Below are positions 1 through 9,356 of a DNA stretch of 64,000 nucleotides, one piece after another; the first letter of the stretch is position 1, and every line of letters begins with the position of its first letter. The notes below the pieces were generated by a model. The model worked only from the letters and a program-made list of their open reading frames with translations, did no database searches and had not been told where the DNA came from. The stretch is from Phoebastria nigripes (Eukaryota; Chordata; Aves; Procellariiformes; Diomedeidae). Both the position numbers and the translations under genes were made by a program. The DNA lies in assembly GCA_035582835.1 (NCBI GenBank), contig JAYKAV010000900.1, positions 834,994-898,993 of the forward strand. Direction: 5' to 3'.

Positions 1-1000
1 AGGCTGCCCTTGAGCTTCACATTCTCCACCAGCCCCTCCTTGTTGGTGAGAACAAGGTCCAGCATAGCACCTCTCCTCGTTGGCTCCTCTACCACTTGGA
101 GAAGNAAGTTATCATNGACNCATTCCAGGAACCTCNCAGATTGCTTATGCCCTGCCGTGTTGTCCCTCCAACAGATATTGGGGTGGTTGAAGTCCCCCAT
201 GAGGACCAGGGCTTGTGATCGTGAGGCTGCTCCTACCTGTCTATANAGNGCCTCATCNGCNCNGTCTTCCTGGTCNGGTGGCCTGTNGCAGACCCCCACN
301 NNAATGTCACCTGTCCCTGNCCTCCCTTNAATCCTGACCCATAAGCTCTCGGTCAGCTCCTCATCCCTCCCCAGGCAGAGCTCCATGCACTCCAGCTGGT
401 CATTGACATAGAGGGCGACACCCCCTCCTTGTCTCCCCTGCCTGTCCTTCCTAAAGAGCCTGTATCCCTCCATCCCAACACTCCAATCATAGGAGGCATC
501 CCACCACGTCTCCGTGATGCCAATAAAGTTGTAGCCCTGCAGGCATGCGCACGTCTCTAACTCCTCTTGTGTATTCCCCATGCTTCATGCGTTTGCGTAG
601 AGGCATTTAAGTTGGGCCCCCAATGAAGCTGTCTTACTGGCTGGAGTGGCTGGAATTCCTTTGTGCTGCTCTTCAGGTGCTCTCCTGCTGACCTGTGATC
701 CTTCTCCAGACTCTGGGCATCTATTGCTGGCACTGGCATCAAACTGGTGAGAGTGGGATGGACTGAGGTACCCCTCCCCTGGCAACTTTAGTTTAAAGCC
801 CTCTTCACTAGCTTGGCAAGCCTATCACCAAAGATGCTCTTCCGCTTCTCTGACAGATGGACTCCGTCAGCCCCCAGTAGACCAGGTTTCTCAAAGCGAG
901 TCCCATGGTCTAAGTTGCCGAACCCCTAGCTGTGGCACCAGTCCCGTCACCATTTTTTGAGTCGCCAGATTCGACTGGCCCTTTCAAACCCCTTATATCC
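1..1000 (-). mobile_element. CR1 LINE fragment: end of ORF1 and endonuclease part of ORF2
   Basis: Read on the minus strand, this is a CR1 non-LTR retrotransposon that continues past the left edge. From about 960 down to 788 it encodes the C-terminus of ORF1. That segment contains DGVHLS (851-871), which fits the Asp-x-x-His block of the SGNH-type esterase domain known in vertebrate CR1 ORF1, and ends in KRALN followed by TAA at 788-790. ORF2 follows, reading LKCLYANA, then an in-frame TGA at 585-587, then about 190 open codons to the edge. These carry the apurinic-type endonuclease motifs GITETWW, RPPDQED and MGDFNH. The element is 5'-truncated inside ORF1. The TGA sits where CR1 relatives have Arg, so CpG decay of CGA is the likely cause. 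About 16 ambiguous bases lie between 105 and 329. The copy is dead. The right boundary is approximate. Confidence 0.93.
585..785 (-). pseudogene. CR1 ORF2 N-terminal segment ended by a premature stop
   Basis: This open frame begins just after the ORF1 stop and reads from a Met at 785 to LKCLYANA, the start of the CR1 endonuclease fold. It then meets TGA at 585-587, where relatives continue Arg-Ser-Met-Gly-Asn. The same frame is open again after the stop (SMGNTQEELETC and onward) to the window edge. One nonsense substitution therefore separates the lead segment from the endonuclease domain. No host function is implied. Confidence 0.8.
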
Positions 1001-1352
1001 TTATGTTTACCTGAGTCATCGTCATAGGATTGTGGACTAAAGAGAAAAGCACTGTTGGCAATTTATGTCTGAAAAACAGAGTTAAAGTGACCTCCTGTGT
1101 GTCATGCCAACTTTAAAACTGAACCAGGTGATGTTAACCTGTATCCTCTTAATTCTGTCAAATGCCCTAGCCACCTGATCATTCTTGCCTTGGAGTGTTT
1201 AGACAGAGGGACATTACAAACAGATAGTTTGTTTTCTGGCTCACTACTGGATGAAGCAGTATAGAAAAATACTGGTGATTAATAACATCTCTTTCTAAAA
1301 CATGCCTGGACACCTCATTAAAGTATGACAGGACAAACAAAGGCACAATTTT
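1001..1352. other. Unique spacer between the CR1 copy and the candidate poly(A) site
   Basis: This short AT-rich stretch has no open frame or repeat that I recognise. Read on the minus strand, its right end (about 1327-1347) is T/G-rich, as expected of the downstream element of the candidate cleavage site next to it. Confidence 0.5.
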
Positions 1353-2869
1353 TACGGTTTCTTAGAAGCCCTTAGTGTAGTGTTTATTCAAGCTGAACTC
1401 CCACTACAGAGGGAAGTCATTTTGAGCACAGACTGCAGGATCAAACTTTCAACATTTAAGTTTTAATTACACTCAGTTTTTTTTTCTCCCGTCTGTTCAC
1501 ATCAAAAGGTCCACTACAACACTGTCAGAAACATTTGTAATACCTTAGAGAGCAGACAGCATGAACAAATACTGTACAGTATTTTTGTTAAGGCTGTTGT
1601 TCATCTTATGCAAAAAACAGGCAGTGAATTCAGAACGAAACAAAGAATTGCTCGACTTGGAATTTAGCCTATTTTTTACAGAAATGTTAAATTGAATATT
1701 CATTTCAAGACACATTTAGCAAGTGCTAAATGTGGTAATACAGCATAAAGAGAGCATTTGATGACACAATATATTTGTGCTTAGACCGTGAAACTTGCCT
1801 GTAACGCAAGAAGTGAACAATGTTTTGTAAATTACTCTACAGAGAAGGCACAGATGCTCCTTCTGCCTTCAGGAGAGGGGCCCTTACATTTCAAGATATA
1901 TAAAGGCTTGGAAGCAATGTTCCCCTTGGGACCCATGCCAAAATATCAAGTGCTTAAGAAACACTATAGCATTCTCACAATATTTATGCTTTTGTTAAAA
2001 ATATGCAACTGTCAATTAATGGAGACAAATAAAGAAGTCAATATAGCAAGTGAAGGAACAAGGAAGACACCAATAAAAGCATTCCAATAGCAGTTTTAAG
2101 GATCTGGTTACAAATATCTGCTAAGTACCCTGGTCTGCATCACAGGTCAGGCAATAGCTGGATACAGCTGTCAGTGACTTTTCTTCACCCATGTAAAACT
2201 TGAAGAGAATAAGGGGAGTTATAGTTTCAAAAACTGCACTTACTTTGAGAACTACAATTTATCTTTACACAGTCATTTTATTAAATCACACTTTCACTCC
2301 AGCATGGATGACAATCCTAACCTTAAACAACAATTTTGTGCTAAGTCCACAGTATTTAATCCTTCAGTCACCAAGTAAGGCACAATGGTATAGTTAGATT
2401 AATCTCAGTACTATTACATGGCTTTAAAAACTTAGGTCAGTATTTAAAAATCGAGTGGTTTTCCTCAGCATATAAATTAATGACTCCTTATTGTTCACTA
2501 AAAAACAGGTATACTGGTTTACCATATGCCCAATGTGAAAGATGGAAAAAAATAACTTCTGCATCTGTCAGGAGTAGTTTTCATCCTGCTACATGCTACT
2601 TTTCAATTAATTCCTCTCAATTCAAAAATTATAGCAAACTAAGATGTTCCTGTGCAAGTTTATCTCTTTTGCTTTTACACTCCACTATAGTAATTATATA
2701 TTAGTAAATGTATGCAAAGTTTTGGGACACATATTAGCCTTAAACAAGTGACAACACTGGACTCCATCCTGTGACAATTTTGGATTGCTGAAGTATTTGT
2801 GATTTAAATTGTGAGTGAAGGATCTTCGTTGGCTATATGGTTGGCTGTCAGGGATAAAACACTGAAGCA
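1353..2869 (-). other. Candidate terminal exon / 3' UTR of an unidentified minus-strand gene
   Basis: On the minus strand, a good splice acceptor ends at 2870-2871. It has a nearly unbroken pyrimidine tract (CCCTTCTGTTCCTTTCAG), with a branch-point-like TTTAAC about 24 bases upstream. From that point about 1.5 kb of repeat-free, AT-rich sequence runs to an AATAAA at 1388-1383, followed by a T/G-rich stretch. This is the normal anatomy of a terminal exon that is mostly 3' UTR. In the phase starting at the first exon base, 21 codons are open (CFSVLSLT...NEDPSLTI) before TAA; I do not recognise the peptide. A second AATAAA at 2282-2277 could give a shorter transcript. The upstream exons would lie to the right and were not found. 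The alternative is an accidental match in intergenic DNA. Confidence 0.4.
1383..1388 (-). promoter_or_regulatory. Candidate poly(A) signal AATAAA (minus strand)
   Basis: TTTATT on the plus strand reads AATAAA on the minus strand. CA dinucleotides suited to cleavage lie 5-15 bases downstream, and a T/G-rich element lies about 40-60 bases downstream. The hexamer alone is common; its position at the end of an exon-like block makes it of interest. Confidence 0.4.
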
Positions 2870-3130
2870 CTGAAAGGAACAGAAGGGAAGCCAAGGTTAA
2901 ACCATTCAGATCAGAGAAAATTGAGTCCTTGCTCTGATTTTGCATCTCCATTTCCCTGTTAGACTATTAATGCCCAAAATCATAACTAATTCACTGGTTT
3001 GTTCTCTCTATAGCAATCTGTCATACAAATGCTTGAATAGCAGGGGATGAACCCCACACAACCGAGAAAACAATTTGCAAGTAAGGAAGAAAAGCTTCCA
3101 GGGAAAGAGGGAGGGACAATATTTTTAAAT
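2870..3130. other. Presumed intron flank upstream of the candidate terminal exon
   Basis: On the minus strand this holds the pyrimidine tract and branch-point-like site of the acceptor at 2870, then unique AT-rich sequence up to the CR1 insertion. No coding segment is apparent. Confidence 0.35.
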
Positions 3131-3640
3131 TCAGTTCAGCTCTGGGGCCCCCAACATAAGAAGGACATGGACCTGTTGGAGCCGGTCCAGAGGAGGGCCA
3201 CAGAGATGATCAGGGGGCTGGAGCAGCTCTCCTATGAAGACAGGCTGAGAGAGTTGGGGTTGTTCAGCCTGGAGAAGAGAAGGCTTCAGGGACACCTTAT
3301 TGCAGCCTATCAGTACTTAAAGGGGGCTTATAAGAAAGATGGCGGCAAACTTTTTAGCAGGGCCTGTTGCGACAGGACAAGGGGGAATGGCTTTAAACTA
3401 AAAGAGAGGAGATTTAGACTAGATATAAGGAAGAAATTTTTTATGCTGAGGGTGGTGAAACATTGGAATGGGTTGCCCAGAGAGGTGGTAGATGCCCCAT
3501 CCCTGCAAACATTCAAGGTCAGGTTGGACAGGGCTCTGAGCAACCTGGTCTAGTGGAAGATGTCCCTGACCATGGCAGTGGGGTTGGAACTAGATGATCT
3601 TTAAGGTCCTTTCCAACCCAGTTCTATGATTCTATGATTC
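3131..3640 (+). mobile_element. CR1 LINE 3' end (ORF2 C-terminus plus 3' UTR)
   Basis: This is a 5'-truncated CR1 copy. From about 3138 the frame encodes the last ~138 residues of ORF2, downstream of the reverse transcriptase. It contains [48 protein letters not shown] and [11 protein letters not shown], and ends at TAG 3551-3553 with no frameshift or internal stop. A short 3' UTR with the GGTCCTTTCCAACCC block follows. The copy ends in two TTCTATGA-type units at 3622-3640, the terminal repeat recognised by the CR1 reverse transcriptase. It is a close sibling of the copy at 43793-44610. It has no promoter, endonuclease or polymerase, so it is an inert insertion. Confidence 0.95.
3137..3553 (+). 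pseudogene. CR1 ORF2 C-terminal remnant
   Basis: The remnant has about 138 codons in one frame and keeps the normal CR1 stop. The upstream part of the open frame (3047-3130) is host flanking sequence, not CR1, so the Met at 3047 is not a real start. The intact frame suggests a fairly recent insertion, not selection, because the catalytic domains are absent. Confidence 0.85.
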
Positions 3641-5489
3641 AATTAATTTATCAGATTTTCCTGTACAGTGGACAGCAGTTCTGTAGCCCCTTCAATGCCC
3701 TTTTTATTTATTTAAGGAAAGAGTAGGGGCATTCAGTGCAAAAGTTCTGGAAAGCTTGGTAAACCTGAAAGATTTTTTTCCTCACTTTTCTTTATTTCTA
3801 AAAGAGAATTCCTTGTGAAAGCCACCATACTGCCCTTTTCCATAGAAGACCTCCCAACACTGAGAGTTCCCCAGCTTGAATGAGGTCTATGTTTATCTGA
3901 TAGATAGAACTGGTCTGTCTCACCCACAGAAGTTATTAATTCCCCTTTCTAGATGAAACCATTGTAACCTTTATCTGTCACTCTAGGTTTGCCTTCATTC
4001 TTCTATAGCCCTTCTGCCAGACTTAAGGCCAAGCTGGAATGGCAGTGACCCCAGAACTGCTTCATCTGGCTATCATGCATCAGTCTTTGCAGAAGAGAAG
4101 CCCTGAAGAGGGTCAATATGGAAATGGTCCAGCCAGCATTAGCCATTAAATTTATATAAGACAAATTTTGTGATCTTTTAATCTAATTCTTACTTCTGAC
4201 ACCTGGCAGATGGGAGCTTAATAATTTATGTATTATTCACATACATAAAGACTATGACTTTTATTGAGTTGAACATCATAACATTTTCTTTCAAATAAAA
4301 TTAAGATCTTAACCGAGCAAAGCACTTGGACCCATATTGAACTTCAAAGTCAATAGAACTGCCAGAGATTTTTATTGAAGCTACATGTCTGCTTCATGAA
4401 GTACTGCTGAATACATAAGTACTGCTACACAAAGTACGTAAGTGCCAGCTATTAAAGGTTTGATTTTCACATCACCAACGTTTTAGATGAGAAAGGTGGT
4501 CCTGTGCATTGCATTCGGTAATAGTGTTATTAGATACAATGCCAGAATACAAAAATTACTTGCTGGGCATGAATGAGTTTACCTCTGGAGCTATATACAC
4601 GTGTCAATAGATTAGCACTTGAACCTTTACAAAATTCTGCAAAATAGAACCGCTAACATTATTCTATTGTATTAATTCCTCTGCTTATAGCAGATTAGTT
4701 AAATTATATAGCAGATATAGTTAAATTTGAGGGAATTTAACTAATGAGTAGAGGAAAACAGTATTTTATGCACACTCAAAGTGGGGAAAGGACCTATAGG
4801 GGCCGTTTCCAATTAACGTTCTATATGTAGGCCTTAAACTATTAAGTGTTACACCACAGTCAAAAGTTGTTAGTCTTTCAACACAGTCACAAGTAAAAAG
4901 ATTTTTGTTAGTCTTAAGCATTAAACAGAAGATTTTCTCAGGACTGGGATGAAAAATAAAACAATGGACTTCTTGTGCTTTATCTCATTAGCCTATACAA
5001 GATAATTTCCATAAATAATGATAGACATCTTTTTAACTCCAACTGTAACTTGTGAATTCTGGAAATAATAGTTACCATGGTACCCCAAGTTCTTTTAGCA
5101 GATTAATTCTTTCCCAGATTTGGTACTGCTATGTTATTTAATGTGATCACATAATCAGAATGATTGATATTTATATCAACAAGAGAATGCTTGCTATCAC
5201 CTGACATTCTTCTTTTCTACTGAAGTGACAGTGACTTTGATTTTATAGCAGAGATACTTGTTACATTGAAATACAGATGAATGATTTTTTTACCTATTTT
5301 TAAGACATAGACTATAAAATAGAATGACAGTTAAGCAAAGTATTCCAGATTTTTTTTTCCAAATACTTCACCTTTTGATGCTGCAGAGGTTTTTAACAGA
5401 AATATTAAAGTTGGTGTATGAATGCAGTAGGTATGAATGGAAACAACTGCATGTCCACTTGGACACATACGTCTTGGTGCTTGCAAGTA

Positions 5490-5513
5490 TGTGTGTGAGT
5501 GAGTGAGTGAGTG
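5490..5513. repeat. TG / GAGT microsatellite
   Basis: A short TG run passes into about four tandem GAGT units. Confidence 0.85.
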
Positions 5514-6225
5514 CATGAAGACCATGAGAGAACAAGTGTGAATGCGTAAGACCAGCTTGCTTAAAGATTTCATAAACAAGTATCACATTTTCCTTCCAAA
5601 AGATTTCACGCTGAGTTATATTGCGCTACTTTTCCTGCAACATGGATGCATAAATCTTAAAGATCGGTTGACAATGAGAAAATAGAGCTCAGAGTCCAAA
5701 AGTCCCTGGAGCCAGCTGGAGATTTGGATTGGAAGCAAAAAGATAAAGGGGACAGAATCTGTGCCACAGTCCTCCACTTTAGAGACTAAAAAAAGTGTCA
5801 TCTTTATTTATGCTAAAATCTACCTCACTCAGCCAAGGAATTTCGGTGTTTAAAATGAGCGGTCCATAACAGTGTAAGGATCTGGTTCAATGTACATACA
5901 ATGCAGCTGGAACAAGAGCCTCTGGTAGAGGGTGGAATAATGGGAACGTGGCCACACTTCATAGCAATTCATTGCTTTTACAGGTATGGAGCTATAAATG
6001 TACAGTGTGAGGGTTTTCTTCCAGAGAGTATCAGAGTAAAAAATATAGCAAATAAAATTCATTACTTAGGTTATTCTTTTTCAAAAAAGACCTCAGAACC
6101 AGTAACATCTCAGGAGAAGTTATTTTAAACATTCAGATGTTATAAACAGGTACTGATCATTTAAAGGGATTACACAGGCTGAGTTCTTTTAGGTCTGATC
6201 TTGTATTAAAACTACTGTAACGAGA

Positions 6226-6260
6226 AGGGGGTGGGGTGTGGTGGCGGGGGTGTGTGTGTG
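6226..6260. repeat. G-rich tract followed by a TG run
   Basis: Three runs of four or five G (6227-6231, 6233-6236, 6246-6250) are separated by T/G dinucleotides, then comes a (TG)5 run. This is close to, but short of, a canonical four-run quadruplex motif. Confidence 0.8.
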
Positions 6261-6740
6261 ACAAAATTCAGGAAGACAATACTATTTTAGCTTGTTTTTT
6301 GATAAAATAGTGAGCTTGGTGGGATGAAGGAGAAGATGGGGAGATGATAAAAGAAGGAAAGGAGGATAAACCGAAGGAACAAAGAGGACAAGACAAAAGG
6401 ATCTTACATGAGACAAGGAGAAAAATGGTATGTCAGAGAAGAGCTGTCATAAAGACCTGGTGTGTAGGGGTGAGGAAAGTGATCTTTTTTAGACTTTAAG
6501 GAGTCTTGTATTCCCCAGAATTCCCATCATAAAAAAAGTGAAGTGAAATGGATATTTGTTCTGAAAGGGATATTAGAGGTTTCTAAAATTATTCATGACC
6601 AAAAAGGTCAATAGATATAAGTGAAAATTGATTAGAGGTATTGATGGTTAATACTGTATTGCTGGTAGTGTAATAGCCCTACACATCCAGTGCATGGCTA
6701 GTATACCACTCCATTGTAATTATAGAGATTATGGGGAAAT

Positions 6741-6835
6741 ACAGGGCATAACTCCTGCAATCTCTTACCAAAACAAGGAGGAGAGGTTGTGGTTAGGCCA
6801 TGCCAGCTTGCACTGATACTGGAATACGAAAATCA
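6741..6835 (+). repeat. Unrecognised dispersed repeat, copy 1
   Basis: The core at 6748-6801 (ATAACTCCTGCAATCTCTTA, then AGAGGTTGTGGTTAGG) matches 9265-9316 at roughly 80% with one small gap, in the same orientation. Weaker similarity appears to continue downstream. It does not resemble CR1 or the LTR in this window. It is probably an old interspersed repeat or a local duplication. Confidence 0.6.
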
Positions 6836-7751
6836 CTTATTCAAGGGTCATAAGCCTGATTTTAATTTTACTGAATGATCCTGCTAAATACAAATAAAAA
6901 TTTACCAATAAAAAGTATGCATTAATTTGACTTTTTTTTGCCAAAAAAGGCAAAAAATAATTAACAGATTCTTGCATTGATTTGCATAGTTTCCTAAGAC
7001 GTTCTACAGTATTTTTTTAATTAGCCACCTGCTCTTGTTATGCATAACATCTATTTATGATTCTGCAGATGAGCAATTCTAGGAAGTAATGGTAGCGTGA
7101 ACAGCAAATAGCTTAGTTTGACCTCTTCTGATCCCCAGCAGTCCCCAGATAACAAATTATTATGATGATCTGAGAGCTTGCTGAAGCCCTCAAAAGGTAA
7201 AAAAAAAAACCCACAAAAACCCAAGTTATTTTCTGTGAACACATTTCTTCTATATAAATACAGTCATTCAAACACATTATTTTTCTGGATACTGGTTGTG
7301 CTGCTGCAGCAGACTCAGTATCCAGAAATGTTAAGCTATTTAAAGAGTATGCATAAAATAGGTTTTGTTCATAACTTTCAGAAATAATAATTTAAAGATC
7401 TAATTCAGACATATTACAGTAATAAATCAAAAACTTTGACATGCTTCTAGACTAAAGTTCAGGAAATATTTTCCTAGATACATTGGAAAACCTACTTCTT
7501 AAATTCTCTGTCAATGTGTCAAGCACTACATAATTCATTTACTGTAAAAACCACAGTCTAGCAATATTTTCTTAACTTAATGGTTCCCACTATGTTTTGG
7601 AAGTTAAAGTAAAAAAATCTAAATTGCTTACACCAAAATTCTCATTTATCTTGAACATGAGTCTGTTCCATTTTTGTTTTGAAGAAGGAAGGAGTTTTGA
7701 AGAGGTTTCCATAAACTTTTCCAAACCAAGAAACCTCTGAAGAGTTAAACT

Positions 7752-7798
7752 GGGAAAAGAAAAGAAGGGGGGAAAAAAAGAAAAGAAAAAAAAGAGAG
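7752..7798 (+). repeat. Uninterrupted 47-base polypurine tract
   Basis: All 47 bases are A or G, mostly A with one run of six G. Such tracts can adopt triplex (H-DNA) structure, but a slippage-derived low-complexity tract is the simplest reading. Confidence 0.85.
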
Positions 7799-9254
7799 TG
7801 GTACATTCTGCATCCTTAGATGTTTTAAACAGAAAGGAACAAGTGAACTGAAGTAGGGACAGAGTCACTGTGCCCCAGGTGGAGAACAAAGAGGTTTGCA
7901 CCAAGAATATTTGAACATCATCGCTCACAATAACAACTTTACCAAGAGTCAAGGCCTAACCACAAGAACAAAAAACGTTTTTTCAGTCTGGTGAAAGAAG
8001 AGGGTGCCTTCCATCAGAGAAGCCTGGGATCTCAGGTAAAAAAACCAGTAGAATAAAAATACTGAGAACAAGACTGCCATTTCACAAAAAGCAACATGAA
8101 TGATGTTGATATGCTGGACATGCGGAAGACACTCTATTCATGCAGACTGCAATGATTCCTTGTGTCATCCTTAAGTATGCTGAAGGAGTAATGCAAAAAA
8201 CTCTGTACTCTACATGTTTATTGGTAGCAGTTGAGGGTGGCTTACTAATACAGGGCATTTTTGAGAAGTATGTAAACCTGGTTGGAATTGCAAGACATGC
8301 AAAAAATATAAGAAATTTAAGCCTTTTATGACTAAGTGTTATGGGAGGTTTCTGTGTTATTGAAAGTACTGGAGATCTTGATATGTACCAGAGTATATCT
8401 GAGCCAATGTTTGTTGTGCAGGCAAAGTTATTTCAAAATTGACAAATCTCCAGATGTCTTCTACAGCTGTTCAATGTGCAGAAGGTATGTAGGGATGAAG
8501 TACCAGCCACTCTCAGGAGTGTTAAGATTGGATTTATGAGCTTTTTTAATCATTTCAAGACTGTTGCATTCCTCCTTGTTCTGCAACAAATACAACCTTT
8601 TTATTTTTATTAGTTAATTCAGAAGAAAATTAACTTCACCAATATAGCATGAAGACAATTCACTGACTTCAGTCCAAAAGGAAAGCAAAAAAAAAAAAGA
8701 AGATACACACACAAAAGGAAAATATGGGATGAGAGATCATTCAAGAAGTTCTGTGTAAAATAATCACCCATGCAAAGACTCACACCAGCATTCTTCACAG
8801 CTAATACATTTCACACTGAATAAAGACACCAGAAGAAATGTATTTTTCCTTTGTGTTTGCACAGATCGATTCCTATTAGAGTCCTGTCTGCTTATTTTTA
8901 CTGTTTCTAACTGAGATTATCCTTCCCGCCACTGCAGAAAGAGAAAAAAATGATCAAAAGAGCTAAACTAAACAGAAATTGCCTGTATATTGGCATCTTT
9001 AGGCTCACAGCTGAAAAACAAGTGGTGAAAAAAATCCAGCCCTGATGGCTTGTGCTATGTTTCTTCTGCAGAGGCTGTTTACTGGTGCAAAATGAAGCAG
9101 TGTAGCTGCTAAGATTAACAACTAGCTCTGGTAAATGTGAAAACTTCCCACAACTTTCCCAAAGCCACTTTAGAGGACAAACGCCACAGTGAGTGGCACC
9201 ATATTGTGGCTTCTAGTCAGAGTAACTTCTGGCTTCTGTTTTCAGTAAGTTTCA

Positions 9255-9356
9255 TAAAGAGGATATAATTCCTGCAACCTCTTGCTGAAGCAAAGAGAGG
9301 TTGTGGCTAGGACATCCCCCACACAAATTTGCTTGTCTGGAAAGCAGGTCATTTAC
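9255..9356 (+). repeat. Unrecognised dispersed repeat, copy 2
   Basis: Partner of 6741-6835. The core ATAATTCCTGCAACCTCTTG and AGAGGTTGTGGCTAGG differs from copy 1 by a few substitutions and a gap of about 4 bases. The outer ends are uncertain. Confidence 0.6.

Noticed and set aside
10..411. 133-codon plus-strand open frame
   Set aside because: It is antisense to the CR1 endonuclease coding sequence, which explains its openness.
3328..3543. Minus-strand frame of 71 codons (and its twin at 44295-44510)
   Set aside because: Both are antisense shadows of the CR1 ORF2 C-terminus. Their similarity to each other comes only from the shared element.
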